Part shown: piece after piece, positions 17,998 through 31,578 of the stretch
Position numbering within the stretch: the stretch's first letter is position 1
Layout: each line of letters begins with the position of its first letter
Assembly (NCBI GenBank): GCA_907163375.1
Contig: CAJQUW010001631.1
Location: forward strand, 1-64,000
Direction of reading: 5' to 3'
Source of the DNA: Prostheceraeus crozeri
Taxonomy: Eukaryota; Platyhelminthes; Polycladida; Euryleptidae
Length of the DNA: 64,000 nt
Program-made: the position numbers and the translations under genes
Notes under the pieces: generated by a model
The model's database searches: none
Seen by the model: only the letters and a program-made list of their open reading frames with translations
Told to the model about the DNA's origin: nothing

Positions 17998-19247
17998 CAC
18001 AGAATTAGACAGGTCGTCTCTTCTTACGTTTGACTAGAAGGGAAGCATTAGAACATGTAACGTAAATGAAATGGCACAATCTCCTGACTAAATACCATAT
18101 AGCAATCGAACAATGAACAGCCAGTTCAACATTAAACACGCCAAATTGTGCAAAGTTTCAGTGACTCAACTAGTCCGGCAGCTAGAACGAGTTTCTGCAG
18201 GGAACGAGACCGAAAATGAGACTTTCACTGAATGATGTACACCTTTTGCCTACTACGAATCAGCACGTCTGCCGAGTTCTAGTGAGTTCCTTTTCTTGTC
18301 AGACAGGATCAAAGAAAAACACATGTGAATCCAATGGGACGCAGATTGCAATTTTTGGCTAAAATGAAATTTTCTATGTTTTCACTTATCAACTAGAAAA
18401 TATTAAGTCTAGAGTCATAATTTTTGTCATGGAATGTGTTCAGGTCATTTTCTATGATGTGCATGTGCTTTTATCATTCATGTAATCGGCAATGTATGTG
18501 AGAATGTGGTTGAATGTGGATAAAGTTTCTCAAAATGCTTGTGTTTGCGGACATTGAGAGGCTCGCCAAATTTAACTGTGCTTAGCTTTTAGGACAGGGG
18601 TGCATGAAAATTAAAGGAAATGACATAGAGACATTCCATATCAAAAATTATGACTCTGGACTTGGTATTTTTCGTTTAATCAGAGAAAACATAGAAAATT
18701 TCATTTTAGTCAAAAACTGCAATCTGCGTCCCATTGGATTTACATGTATTTTTCTTTGATCTTGTCTGACAAGAAGAGGAACTGACTAGAACTCGACAGA
18801 CGTGCTGATTCGTAGTAGGCAAAGGGTGTACATTATTCTGTGAAAGTCTCATTTTCGGCCTCGTTCCCTGCAGAAACTCGTTCTGACTGCCGGACTACAA
18901 CCGGATCACACAGCAAAGATACACAGACGATGTCAAGTTCTACAGAGAAGTTTGTGAACGTTTTTTCATGCGCCTGCTAACTTTTTTTAAAATGATCGGA
19001 AGGCCCAACATTATCGAGAAAACTTTTGCGCAATGATCTGAATTCTTCGAATCTGAAGGAGTCGTTGCGATCGAAGCATTTTGAAGGAGTTCAGAGCAAT
19101 CCGCAAGCGACGTACGACTGTTTTTCCTATCTCTGTAAGGTATTAAAAATTTCTTTTTGCCCACTTATTAAGTTCCTGCATGTGCCATCTGTTTGAATCA
19201 GTTTGCACTTCTAGCAAAGTGATAGGATTAAACAATCTAATTCTGTG
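17998..19247 (-). mobile_element. hAT-type MITE (CACAGAATTAGA family) carrying a nested MITE
   Basis: Ends CACAGAATTAGAC and TCTAATTCTGTG are inverted repeats, flanked by AATTCATT and AATTCACT, an 8-bp target duplication with one mismatch. Its interior is split at 18,171-18,897 by the TAGTCCGGCAG-family MITE; without that it is about 520 bp. Confidence 0.8.
18171..18897. mobile_element. TA-flanked foldback MITE (TAGTCCGGCAG family), copy 1
   Basis: 727 bp from TAGTCCGGCAG to CTGCCGGACTA. The arms are inverted repeats of about 300 bp (GAACGAGTTTCTGCAGGGAACG on the left, its complement on the right), so most of the element can fold back. It is inserted in a hAT-type MITE, so it is the younger of the two. 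No coding capacity. TA at each end fits a TA target site, as in Tc1/mariner-driven MITEs. Confidence 0.88.
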
Positions 19248-19819
19248 AATTCACTTCTATGCTTTGCACAATTTGGCGTGTTTAATGTTGAACTGCCTGC
19301 TCATTGTTCGATTGCTATGGTATTATGTAAGCAGATTGTGCTATTTCATTAACGCTAGATGCTACGATGATTTCTTTCTACTCAAACAGAAGAAGAGACG
19401 ACCTGTCTAATTCTGTGCCCTCAATTGCTTTTTAAATTCTTGACGTAAGGCGATATATTGAAGTTATTCTATCAAAATGATTATTGTGTTTAGAAGTGAA
19501 ATGAAAATGACCGCAAACCTTTACAAAGTACACTGAAAAGTTACCGATGCGTTCCTATTACAGAGATAGATTCATTTGCGTGTAGATTAGTATAGAGCCG
19601 CAGAGCGGAGAAGATCCTATTCCAGCCATTGTATGTAATGGTAGCAAACGATAGATATTGACATAGAAATTTGTCGCTCATTGCAGAAGTAACTCTTATC
19701 AGAGAACACATGAACCTCAATGTTCAGATTGCAGGCAGACGTATCAAGTAAAAAGTAAATTTCTTTGACTTAATGTCTCTCAGTAATTAAGTCGTCAAAT
19801 TCAAATATCATTTACAGTT

Positions 19820-20215
19820 CTAGACTTTTCATTATCTAAATTCACTGACTATATAATTTAATGTGGTGTCAGTCTTCCGGCTCGGCAGAATTCACACTTG
19901 AATTTGCACTAAGTTCAATGGAAAATTGATCCTCTCCCCTCGAGACTAGTACTGGCCGTGACTAAAGGAAAGTCATCTCTAGAACTAAACACGCAAACAA
20001 TGCAATTGGTTTCTGTGGTTCCAGCTGTCAACCATTGGAAGCCACCAACGTTTGGGTACCGTTGTTATGACAGCTCATACACACGACGTCGCATTGTTTC
20101 CGATGTGTGTCCGTTCTAGTTCATTATTGCTGTGGAGTGTCGATTTTCTATGCTTGGTGGTATCACATCTTTGATTGATATAATTACATCAAACCTTTAC
20201 CATCAATACAAGAAT
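19820..20215 (+). repeat. Dispersed repeat, best local copy
   Basis: 19,820-19,995 is related, inverted, to 60,640-60,800 (shared CTAGTAC/CTAGTCC, CACTTGAATTTGCA and TTAGATTTACTGAC-like blocks). 20,025-20,215 is related to 28,975-29,150 and 55,735-55,850 (CCAACCATTGGAAGCC..., GGTACCGTT...ATGACAG, GTCGGATTTCTATG). Copies are diverged and have no visible coding capacity. Family unknown. Confidence 0.5.
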
Positions 20216-20349
20216 CCACCTGGTCACAAGAATAAGAGTGATTTTACAGGTATTGTGCTGTTTTTCAGCAATTGCGGATGATGTATCTGCGAACGATTTT
20301 CAGATCGAGTTGTGAGGACAGCGGCACCGTGACATCATATACAGCGTCA

Positions 20350-20410
20350 TGTCGGTGCAGTGGCTAGGAGATTGCATGGATGTCCTCACTGGTTCAAACC
20401 TGGCTATCAC
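20350..20410 (+). other. tRNA-like (Pol III promoter) sequence, possible SINE head
   Basis: An A-box-like TGGCTAGGAGA (20,361) is followed about 30 nt later by a good B box GGTTCAAACC (20,391-20,400). The stems of a functional tRNA cannot be formed convincingly, so this is more likely a SINE or tRNA relic. Confidence 0.35.
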
Positions 20411-21983
20411 TGATCTGGTGTAGTGGGTCGAAAATTACTTAGGGTGGCATGTCGAGATTTGATAAAGCTAACTCAGTTTGATGCATACAGTTCAAAGAGC
20501 GTACAGTAGGCCTGAATAAGGTCAGTGAATACCTACATGCACTCCAAAACTCTCTGCTCCTAACACTAGTTACACGTCACAGATGAATAGCTCTCATGAC
20601 ATTTCTCAAATGCTGACTATTGAAGGTCATTAGAAATGAATAAAACGAGCATAACAATGTGACGTTCCTTTATCAAGAATAGTTTGTGTATCGAGCAGAC
20701 AGGTTATTCGTGTGAGAAGCAACTTTTTTTTCAACTTGCTGATTTGTAAACGGAATTTTATTGACATTACATGAAAATTTCATGAGCAAAGCTGTGAGAA
20801 CGCCTCCGTAATATATACATTAAAAATAATAATTTGTGGTGCAGAATATCGATAGAGAAGTCGATCCTCATGCTAGATAGACATGAGGAAAAACTGCTGA
20901 AAGCATGCTCTGACTTGAAAATTGTAAATTGCAAACACTGACTGCTATCATCTGCCGAGTTCAAGAGTAGCTAGAATAGAACGTGTCAAAACAACATTTG
21001 ACCTGATGAAAAGCTGTTGTTCCGGATTTATATTTATAGATGTATTTAGAGATGAAATTTTCGTGATAAAATCGCATTAAAGCAAAAACAAAAATGACAT
21101 TTAGCAGTCAGACAAGTTTTATAACGCATCAACTCATTCGATGTTTGCTTGAAAATATGTGATTTCATTCATCAGTGGCAGTATGCATGTACAGCAAAGT
21201 TCTTCTACAAAATACGATGAATATTAAGAGGCATCACTTCATTGTTAATGCATAGAAATGGGAATTATCAAATGATTATTATCGTAAGCAGGCGCGCAAT
21301 CAGAAAACTATTGGGGGAGGAAGTTAAAGTATCATTTTACAGTAGTCTATTTCAGTCCTTGAGGCCTGCTTTTCATGAATGGTTTTTGTCAGTCATTATT
21401 CATACAAAGTAGGCACATCTTATCACAGTATAAAGCAAGATTTTGATCAAATTCAATTTATTTGTTACTATCGCTTCTAAGTGCAAAGTTGTATGATGGT
21501 ATCGTAGCCCAATTTTGAGAATTAGGACTTCAAATGTCTTAATTGACTGAATGAGAGATTGGCCTTTGAAGTCGTGACAAGCATTTTCATGAAGATTTTG
21601 AATAGGGTAATTAAGGTTGGGAAAAGAGAGGGTCGACACTTCCTTATTTCGAGGTGAACGATGTCGATCGAATTCCTAATATCGTGTTGCTCAGCTTCCT
21701 ATCGGTGCTGCCAACGTCGAAATTCACTCATGCAACTATCAATGCATTCTAAAAAATCAAATATTGTTCAAAAGCAGCCTTAGCATTAGTAGGCCTATAT
21801 GCTGTATTGGGGTTGCAAAGGGGCGGGAGTAACGATGTGATATTCAATGCGATCGCCGAATCCTCTCGTCCAGTTGTAGGGTGGACCACCTGAAGGACTA
21901 CACAACAGACGGCTCTGCGTTTGGTTTTCCTGACTATACAGTGGGGCTGATAATCATAAAGATTGCAGAGTGCCATATCGCCC
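20411..21983. other. Non-coding, nothing recognised
   Basis: AT-rich with only short chance reading frames. Confidence 0.4.
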
Positions 21984-22286
21984 AGCCGTACTGACTCGCT
22001 CTTTTCGGGCTAAATGCGACGTCTACGGCTGTCAAGTCGAAGTTTTGAGCGGAAATGGTTCAAGTCTGATGACATCTTTCTATTCCTTGCCCAGGCGGAC
22101 TGACACTATGGACTGACACTGTGTCCTTAAGAAGACGGGTATTCAGCTTTTTCAGTCATTCCAGATATTTTAAGCCAGTGTGGGCCATTCCGAGCCGTGC
22201 TGACGAACCCTTGCAGGGCAAAAGCAGCGTCAACGGCTGCTAAGGAAGTTGTGTGCCTAAATTGTTCAAATCTGAGGACGTCTTTC
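21984..22286 (+). repeat. Diverged tandem duplication, unit about 180-190 bp
   Basis: The block CCGTACTGAC...GACGTCTACGGCTG...GGTTCAAGTCTGATGACATCTTTCTATTCC recurs after about 185 bp as CCGTGCTGAC...GCGTCAACGGCTG...TGTTCAAATCTGAGGACGTCTTTCTATTCC. An old duplication without coding content. Confidence 0.6.
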
Positions 22287-23694
22287 TATTCCATCCAATC
22301 TTTATGATCATCAATTATCACTCAAAGCAACGCATCATAATTATTTGCTTGAAATAGAACTCGAGGAAATGTAGTATTTCAGAATTCCACTTCATATGAG
22401 AGCATTTAATATGACACAATCATGATGAAAGAATCTATTCTCAATCTCTTCACTATAACATCACAAACATCAGGTGTCGGTTCTAGTCATGAGCAACTCA
22501 AATTCCGACGATTAGCAAGTTACCATCAGATTATTACGAAATATATCTCCTTGACAGTCCCACATCCTGAAGTAGAGGAGAGAGCATTTGTTGTGTAAGA
22601 CAGAAAGATAGAGACGATTGTCATTGAGATGAAACGTCTGCTCGTTCTCAGTTGTGTCATTCAGTTGAATTGACCGAATATATTTAGAGAAGGAGTGAAC
22701 TCAAGATTCTGCTGCTTACTTGTCCGAAAGTATTTTGGAAATGTTCTAATTTTTTTGTTTTCAGAATTTCATACAGAATTTGTTTTCATTGCAAACTTTT
22801 TTGAATTAATCGACAATCTCAAAAGCAGTTTTGGAAAATAGAGCATCTGTGATGTCGATAACTTGCTATTCGGTATGCTAAAGCTATGATCAATATGTTG
22901 TTATGGGAATGTCCCACCTTCAACCTGATGTTTGTGTCTTACTTTTTCACTTTTCTGGGCCGCTATTTGAACACCTTCATCTTCAAGTTTTTCTATGTCT
23001 ATTGAGATAACCAACAGTAAGAACAGTAATGATTATGAATCATGAATGCAATTTATGGTTGTAAGAAAATGTTAATTTATGAATGTACGAAAAATGGGAC
23101 TTCTTACAAAAGATTGTCAGTTTATGACGGCCATGGGAAGGAAAGTCATCACCGTTTTGAAAAGAGTCATGAGTAAACATGACCCTTTCGAACCTCACAA
23201 ATATCAATATTGTTCACAAAGGATGAAATTCGCTTCTCGAGTTCTTCAAGAGTCGATGGTCTTGGTGGTTTGTAGAAGCTGGTTTGAACACAGACCCACA
23301 GCCAGAAATCATTTATCGCTAGATCAAGGCTGCATAGAGGCCATTCGAGGAAGGTGCTGCCTCTTGCGATCCACCGTTTATGGAGTTAAGATCAAAAATG
23401 ACTCTTGCACGAAGTGAGAAGTGCGCACTGCGCAGGAGCTTCTTCTTGGTCGGATGAAGGGAATCACAGTTTCTTCATAGATAGAAGTGTGGTTCTCTGC
23501 GTTCACGAAATCATAGATCACACTATGAGTAAGTTCGTGTTGATAGATCATCACCCAATATTTGACGGCTGGTCATTTCATGGACGCTGACGCCATTTGC
23601 ACATTGTCCTAGCGTGTGGACCGTCCTTGTCGAGCTTTGTCTTAAGACCAGTGTCAATTTTTCAACTGTCGAAAATTATTACATGGAGACCAAT
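22287..23694. other. Non-coding, nothing firm recognised
   Basis: A 112-codon frame at 23,079-23,417 shows no recognisable domain and no conserved pattern and is treated as chance. Confidence 0.35.
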
Positions 23695-24338
23695 TAGTTC
23701 GGCAGCCAGAATGAGTTTCTGCAGGGAACGAGACCGAAAATGAGACTTTCACAGAATAATTTGCACCCTATGCCTGCTACGAATCGCTGCGTCTGCCGAG
23801 TTCTAGTGAGTTCCTTTTCTTGTCAGACAGGATCAAAGAAAAACACATGTGAATCCAATGGGACGCAGATTGCAATTTTTGGCTAAAATGAAATTTTCTA
23901 TGTTTTCACTTATCAACTAGAAAATATTAAGTCTAGAGTCATAATTTTTGTCATGGAATGTGTTCAGGTCATTTTCTATGATGTGCATGTGCTGTTATCA
24001 TGCTTCTGATCGACAATGTATGTGAGAATGTGGTTAAATGTGGATAAAGTTTCTCAAAATGTTTGTGTTTACTGACATTGAGAGGCTCGCCAAACCTACA
24101 TATTTAACTTTATAGACAGAGGTGCATGAAAATTATAGGAAATGACCTGAAGACATTCCATACCAAAAATGATGACTCTGGGCTTAGTGTTTTTCTTTGA
24201 TCCTGTGTGACAAGAAGAGGAACTAACTAGAACTCGGCAGACGCAGCGATTTGTAGTAGGCATAGGGTGTACATCATTCTGAGAAAGTCTCACTTTCGGC
24301 CTCGTTCCCTGCAGAAACTCGTTCTGGTAGCCGGACTA
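23695..24338. mobile_element. TA-flanked foldback MITE (TAGTCCGGCAG family), copy 2
   Basis: 644 bp from TAGTTCGGCAG to GTAGCCGGACTA, with the same arms and interior as copy 1 but shorter in the right arm. Frames on its - strand (24,096-24,293) recur in copy 3 and are arm sequence. Confidence 0.85.
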
Positions 24339-27300
24339 ACAGTTCATATCTCTTCACTTGCAAAAACGTTTATCGCGAGAGGGTCAAGCATCAGAGATCA
24401 AGCATGAAACTTTAGCCTTTACACAGTGAGAGCGTAGAATCGAACTGTGTTTGAAAATTCAAATAATTGTTCTGACAATGATAATCATAGATATTTCGCT
24501 ATCCAGGTGCTTGATTCACGAGACCAGCTAATGAAATCAATAACTGCGTTGTGGTAGACGTACAGTAAGATAAAATCATCTTATGCTTCTTCATAAAGCG
24601 GCCCAGGAAAGTGAAACAGCCGGTGTGTATAATAGCCAGGTAACGTCATTGCACAATTGTGACCTAATTAATGACCTCGTTAATGACTGCCACGTGCAAA
24701 AAACACTCATGAAAGCTGGTGCTGTGCTGGCACAGTGAGAGGCCGACATTCATAAGCTTGTATAAACGTGCCTTGCATCAGCAGTCACTGTTTGAAAATG
24801 ATTTAATGAAAACAAAAGAAACAAAAGCTCTTGAAATAGTTTTAAAGCATATTCAACACGTTTTGGAACCCTACCGGTGCTTACAAATGATGAAGTATTA
24901 ATCTAGCAACAATGAATATCAGTACAAAAGCATATAAACAAGCCTAAATCAAATAAAGTGAGGTAATGTTTTCGGAAATGGTGTCATCAACTTTGTATAT
25001 TCATTTACTCATTTGAGGGACAATCGCAAGTAGTCGTTCGCGAATAGGGCACATTGACCAATTGAGTGTTTGCGAAGTTGGAGTTCCTGGCCCTTCCTCA
25101 TCAATGGTTTGTGGTAAAAATTGACCCCTCTACATCCTGATCACTAATCCACATCATTTACCGTCGAGACACAGGATCAGTGAATCGTGCAATGCGGAAA
25201 TTGTATCATCCGATAAATGTGTAGCTATACCTCTAGAAATTATGCAATATTAATCGGTCAAAGATAAGAAAAGCATTTTTCGGAAATTTTTGAAATATCT
25301 CCTTTATATTCTTTGAAATGCCGATGCATTTCATATTTCATTGACGTTGCAGGCTATGACATGAGAAAATATTTGGTCAAGCCTACAAGAAACTCAATTT
25401 TTCACAAAGATAAAGAAATGCTTCTCATCTGATGACATAAGATATCAACAGGACGAAAATTTTAGCAAAATGCAGTAATGCCTGCTATATGCCACTGGTT
25501 CGTTTCAGAATAATCCTACGTCAAAGGAAACATGCGAATATCGGGGCAAAGAACTGCTGGGAAATTCTGAACCTGGTGATTTTTCGGAGGTCAACTGTGT
25601 ATTTTTTCTTTTGAAATCAACATTTCGACTTTTAAATCAAAAGGAAAACAATAACGCGCAGATTTCGAATCTTTTACATCCTGAAATGAATGCATATGAA
25701 TTTTGCACTGTCCATGAAATCATGAACACAAAATGTTGCAGAGTACGAGCTCGCCTGGACATTACCTAAAGATGTCTTCAGACTTGTGCAAATCAAGCTC
25801 AAAATTCCTACAAACTCATCAGTGTGGCTCGGATGGCCCAAAATAACTTATGACATTCAGAATGACAGTACTGCAGCCTTCTCTGCGTTTATTTATTCTG
25901 GCTTGTCATGCAGCCGGTATCACAAAAGATTCATAAAAGTTCGCCTGTGCACAGAAAATACAGCATCGTTAAATGGTTCTATGATCAATATTTGATAGCA
26001 TTACTACAAAAATCTATAGAGCTTTATTTGTTTTTCTTAGTATCGGGACAGTGATTGCGCAACCTCATCATACGTAAATCATGTTTCACTAAAGGTAAAA
26101 ATGCTTTTACAGGCGGAGATACGTATAGAGGGGTTTCATATGGTCACGTATAGTGATGTTGCTTATAACAGGATAATACTGTATGCCGATTAGGCACAGA
26201 TATTGCAAGTATTTTCTCAAACGCTCACAACATATAAGGTACTGTGATGAAAAGCACCGCAAGACAATGAAGTTAGTGTTCTTTACTTGATATGTAAAAT
26301 CTTTATGAGTCTATGACCAACCGACCAACCAATTAGACATTGAAATTCTGCATGTCGATAGTCTAGAAACAGTTTCAAAAACTGTTTTAGAAATTGGTCA
26401 CGCGGCCCGATATCTATGATTCATACAACTCATGCATTGAGGAGGTATGTTAGTTTGGCAGAAAACTGTGTCAACAATTCGGTTACACCACCCCAGATTA
26501 AACTCGCGCTTCGCGACAATTAAACCTTTAATTGTAAGCAATTTTCAATTCAGTCACATTTTCCGATTGATGGGAAGCATAAGCCTTTTTTCACTATTGA
26601 CTGCATCCAAATACAAACAAAAAAGTAATTATTTATTAGATGTAGATAGCTGTTGAAATTGCACATGCCTAAAATATTTCGAAACATGAAAATATTTTCT
26701 TGTTTACAATGTTCATGGGAGTTCTCTTGAGTCCTATTTACATGCGACAGGATCATTGTAGAAAGACAAATAGCTGATTTTAAACGATAATTGCTTTTCC
26801 TTGAGAAAGTAAACTGAAACCTTTGCCGCAATTATCAGCCTGATTGAAAGGAAACACGAATTAATCATTTGAGTTCGAAATATGCGTCACTTGCTTTGGC
26901 TACAGAGAATTGCTGACAGGCATAAAACGCATATTTCTTCGCCGGAATCGGTAATTAATTTGTCTCTATAGACGACCAAGACATTTTTATGCTGGCTTCA
27001 AGAATTACTTTTGTAATTATATATAAGCATTAGCCTATTAGACGACCTTGCTGAAGAGCAGCTCAGCAGCAACGATGGTCTTCAATAGACATAACATTTA
27101 CCTTACTGAGGTCAAAATTTTGTTGGAATTTCCTGTCACATTGTCATAGAACGAAAACTAATATTCCCATAAAGCAATTATTATTGAAGCCGTTTATCAA
27201 ATCTCAGCTTCATACAAAACTGCAGTCCTTCGACTGAATACTATCGTGTATTATAGATCCAGAACCTCCCGACGCAATAGCGAATACAGAACATATTGCA

Positions 27301-29964
27301 CATCATAAAATCTAGGAAGAATAAAGCTTATAACAAACAAGCAGTACAAATTTTAGATGGATAGATTAAAAGATTTTTAATTAGTCTGTGAACATATATT
27401 CTTCGGATGATCCAGTTTCAGGCAACATTTTTTCCGAAACAAAAGATTGCTGCATTATTTTGGAAAGTGATTGAGATCAGGAAATCAGATTTGTCTGACG
27501 AATGAGGGCTATGAGAGTTTATCAAGATCGATCTCTCTACCATCACTAATTACATGAAGAGCTTTCAGGCTTATATCAAATCAGATGTTTTTTCCCCGAT
27601 ATCCGACTGATGGGACATGAACTGCGTCGAGGCAGGAATTCCTAGCATTATAAACGATTCCACGTTCAGTCGTGACAGTTAGAAAATTTCTTACCTCGGC
27701 TTATTACATCATGAAAGTACATGAATGGTCTTCTGTGATGAAGATTGCAACTGTTTTTCCGCGTATTTATCTACGCGACAGAGAAACATGGATATGTATT
27801 ATCGAAAAGTCATCAGAAATTATCTGGCTTGTTTTCGTATGACACAAAGCAATTGAGGGGTAAATTAGTGATACGTAGATTATTTTCAAGTTCCTATGTC
27901 TTTAGAACACTTTGAGGTAGAGCAAAGTTAGTTTTTGAACTAACAAAATAAGGAATAATGATGAAACACGTCAACACTGCAAATAACCCACAGGCAAAGG
28001 TTTTCCTGGAAAAGCCTATCTTCAGGCAGTAATTTTATTAGATATGATCTATTAGACTCCAAGTGTATTTCTTGGATTATTCAACAATTACGAATAGAGT
28101 GTTCGGAAGTTCCTTATCCGAGTATTCAAGAGGTCATGCACATACTCTGTCCATTACTGACAACTTGCCCACTCTCAAAATGCAAAATAATTTACGTAAG
28201 CCATCTCCATAAATATCTTCCTAATATTTAGTTGAGCATTGCGAAAAGGAAAAGAAAAAAGTTATGGCTCCCCTAATTTAGCGACCATCTTCTTTTTCAA
28301 GAATACAATTCTCCTTACGGCAATTTTACCTTTGAAAATAAATATTGTATTTAAATTAAGGGAACGATGATTTTCTCTTGCTTACTGGCAAAATGCAGAA
28401 CTTCCCGCACAAGACATCGAAGAAATATTTACGACAGCAATCTATCTACAAATTATATATATTTACGAAATCCATGATTAATTACAGAACTTCCATGCTG
28501 CAAAATGCATTTGCCTTCATTTACTCCTTTCATCTTCACAATGATGGTGCGAGCAGCCGCCGTCATGTTTGACTAGTACATGTATATTGATCCTTCTTTA
28601 GACGTGTGCTAATTCATGTGCAAAGTCATGATGGATGCAGCATCATTTTTTTGGAGATAGGTATTTCTGCATTGTACAAAAATCAGGAAAACAGTACAAA
28701 TTAGGTCAGTTACGGCAAAGGGGATCGTGCACTCGACTTCATTAAAACAATTGCTGGGCGATGTTCAATGTCACAATGTTTTGCACGGCTATGCAAATTG
28801 GAACTGGCTTTATCTCTTTAGCTCCACAGACGGAGAAGGGAACGGAATTCTGCATTGCATAATTCTCCATTTTGTCTGGTCTTCCGGTCTTCGCTGCTGA
28901 ACTCATGGTTCTGCTAGCATTTGCAATGTTGAGGATATTAATAACCGTGAATACTTACGAATTATATCTATAAGCTGCCGGCATCTTCCCATTGTCAACC
29001 ACTGGTTCCAAGCTTCCATCGTTTTGGTACCGTTACCATGACAGTGCATGTCCTCGACATAGCATTGTTTTCAATACCATGTCCGCCATAGTCCCCTATG
29101 ATTATTGAATGTCGGATTTCTATGGCACACACCATCACCATTCATTCAATGCACTGCTAAGCTTATTAAAGAAATGTCGCACGACGCACTTATAAAGATG
29201 TCATCTGAATATAGCACCTCTTCCCTATCATTTTTCTTAAGATGGTCATTTGCTGTGACTTCACCATGAGGCGCATATTTTCTTTTGTCGAGCAAGCTTT
29301 TCCTGATAGTTCTTTAAAAAACCCATGGCATTTGTCAAACCGTCTCATATCACTTATAATATTCAATGTGATTGGGGGGCCAGTTATGTGGACTGCACAG
29401 AAATGAGTTTGGGAAATCTATCAAAAAGCATTTGCCACGCTAAATGCGCAGTCAAACCCGTAATCAAATGTAGTGACTTCAAAGTTGATTCTTTCCTGAC
29501 TCATTTCTCTATTTTGTGCTCATCCAGCATAGCTTTGCCCTTGCAAATTCTTGAAGCATTGCTTATCTTAAAGAGTGCCCCTCATCTGTGCATCCAAAGT
29601 GAATTTATTTAAAGTCTCTTTTTTCTTTGGTATTTCTTTCTATTACAGTCTTGATGTTTTGCAGATATCTTCATTTTATCCAGTGAATATATCTCATTTT
29701 TGTACAGACGACCATCATTCTGTCATTTTACTTGCCTTTCTACGCATGAATAGAGGCCTCAAAAGCGTTCGTACCAGTGAAATTTATGTTGCTCATCAAT
29801 AGAAGTTTCTTGACGACTTTCAAGTTTCGAGTTTCGAGTTTTCAATTTCAATGTATCGGCAATTTACATTGCTTCAGTGTCATTCTATTGCTACAACGTG
29901 GTCTGGAAATGAGATGCAGGTTAGCTGCTCAATTGCACGTGCTAGCGTATACTTCGTTTTGATG
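24339..29964. other. Long gene-poor stretch
   Basis: About 5.6 kb of AT-rich DNA. No reading frame shows a recognisable domain. 28,975-29,150 is a diverged copy of the dispersed repeat also seen at 20.1 and 55.8 kb (GGTACCGTTACCATGACAG, ATTGAATGTCGGATTTCTATGG). If the receptor gene runs rightward, part of this may be its intron. Confidence 0.4.
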
Positions 29965-30964
29965 TACACTGTAAATCGCTGGATACGAAAATTACATACA
30001 AACACATACCAAGTTTACATACAATTTGAAACCAACATTTGATACGAGATTCTGGTATATATAAAGAAATCTGGTATGTTTTTCATACGAATGCCCATTT
30101 ACTTTCGTATGTGATTGGTATGTAAACGATACGAACTATGCTAACTGTGATTGGCTGTTTTACGTTGAAATACGAATTCTTGGTATGTTTTATATACGAG
30201 ACCCGATGCAAATTGGTATGTGTTTCGTATGTCTTTCGTATGAATAGCTTTATGTCATATGGCAAAAAATATGTTATACTACATACTACTTACAAATAAC
30301 TTTTTTCCAGTAATACCAGCCGTGAATATTTCTTTGTGAAAGTATGGTATTTAACTAGATTAGATTTATTGTGGAATTAAAGCCGCATGTCATCTTCGCA
30401 ACTTGCCTTATAGCATTCACAAGACTCATAATTAGCTCATTTCCTTGAACTAAATTGATAAACATCATTTCAATCTAACGATAACTTTTCGGCAACCATG
30501 TTGACTTATATATCTCAAACATAACTATTTTTGCGTTTAATGAATTATAATGTGTTTTTACTTCGGATTGATAATATGCCTTATTTCAAAATTACATGAT
30601 ACATAATTGTTGATGGCTGAATACTTATTGATTATTCATGAAATGCCTTAGACTTACGTGTATTTAAATCGAATTCAGTACTGAAAGTATGACTCTTGAA
30701 TGTCATTATCTCACTATTTACAGAACAGCAGTAACATTAGTGTGATCTTTATTGACAAAAGGCCTTAGATCAACATACTTTGGACATGATTGATGCTTTC
30801 TTATAACATTGTGTTGGTATGGCTTTAGTATGTAAAGCATACCACATTTGAAAAAACATACGAAAAGCATACAAATATATACCAAGATCATACAGAAATA
30901 TACCAAAAAAATATTTTGGTATGCATCCTTCGTATGTGATTGGTATTGAGCGATTTACAGTGTA
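29965..30964. mobile_element. 1.0-kb foldback element with CACTGTAAATCGCT ends
   Basis: Starts TACACTGTAAATCGCT (29,965) and ends AGCGATTTACAGTGTA (30,949-30,964), a perfect 16-bp inverted repeat with TA at each edge. The outer parts hold many alternating CATACGAA/TTCGTATG and GGTATG/CATACC words, so the arms can pair repeatedly. No transposase. Probably a TA-target MITE. Confidence 0.8.
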
Positions 30965-31578
30965 CCAGAATGAACAATCGTTCACCATCAAATCATTCGT
31001 CACGTCACATCATCCTTTTTCCAAAAAAATAAGGAATAATTATAAAATGTAACATCCGTATAAATTGTAGCTCAAGAGCATTAAAAAAAGTCAGTGTGCT
31101 TCTTTTTCCACGCGGATCTGCGCAGAATGGTCACTTCGGTTGATGGGGACAGTTCTTCAGGCTCTGCTGGCTGTAATTCTTGATTCTCTATATTTTTGGA
31201 ATCGTGATGCCATGAGCCGCAAGTATCCCTGAAAAGAAGTCGATCGGATGTCTCATTCATGAGTTGATATGAATTGTTCTTCGATCACTATTATGCCAGT
31301 TTTTCAAGTCAGACAAACACTGATGAAGTGGACACTCGTGAAGTTGGGGAATGCTTTTCTGTCACACAATGTCGCACTATATCCATATCAATTTGACATT
31401 GCTTCTTTCAAAATATCGGTCAATGCAAAGTATACAATACCTTTTGAGAAAAATTTGGATACTTCGATTCATTTTCAGATTTCGGCATTCGCCTATTTGA
31501 GCTACCTATTTGACTAAAAATTGACATAGATGAAGTTGAAAAAAGGAATAAAATCCCTGAACTTATATTTGTACCAAT
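30965..31578. other. Non-coding, nothing recognised
   Basis: An 82-codon frame at 31,269-31,517 has no recognisable features. Confidence 0.4.

Noticed and set aside
24096-24293. Conserved reading frame shared with 32,054-32,278
   Set aside because: Both are translations of the right arm of the TAGTCCGGCAG MITE.
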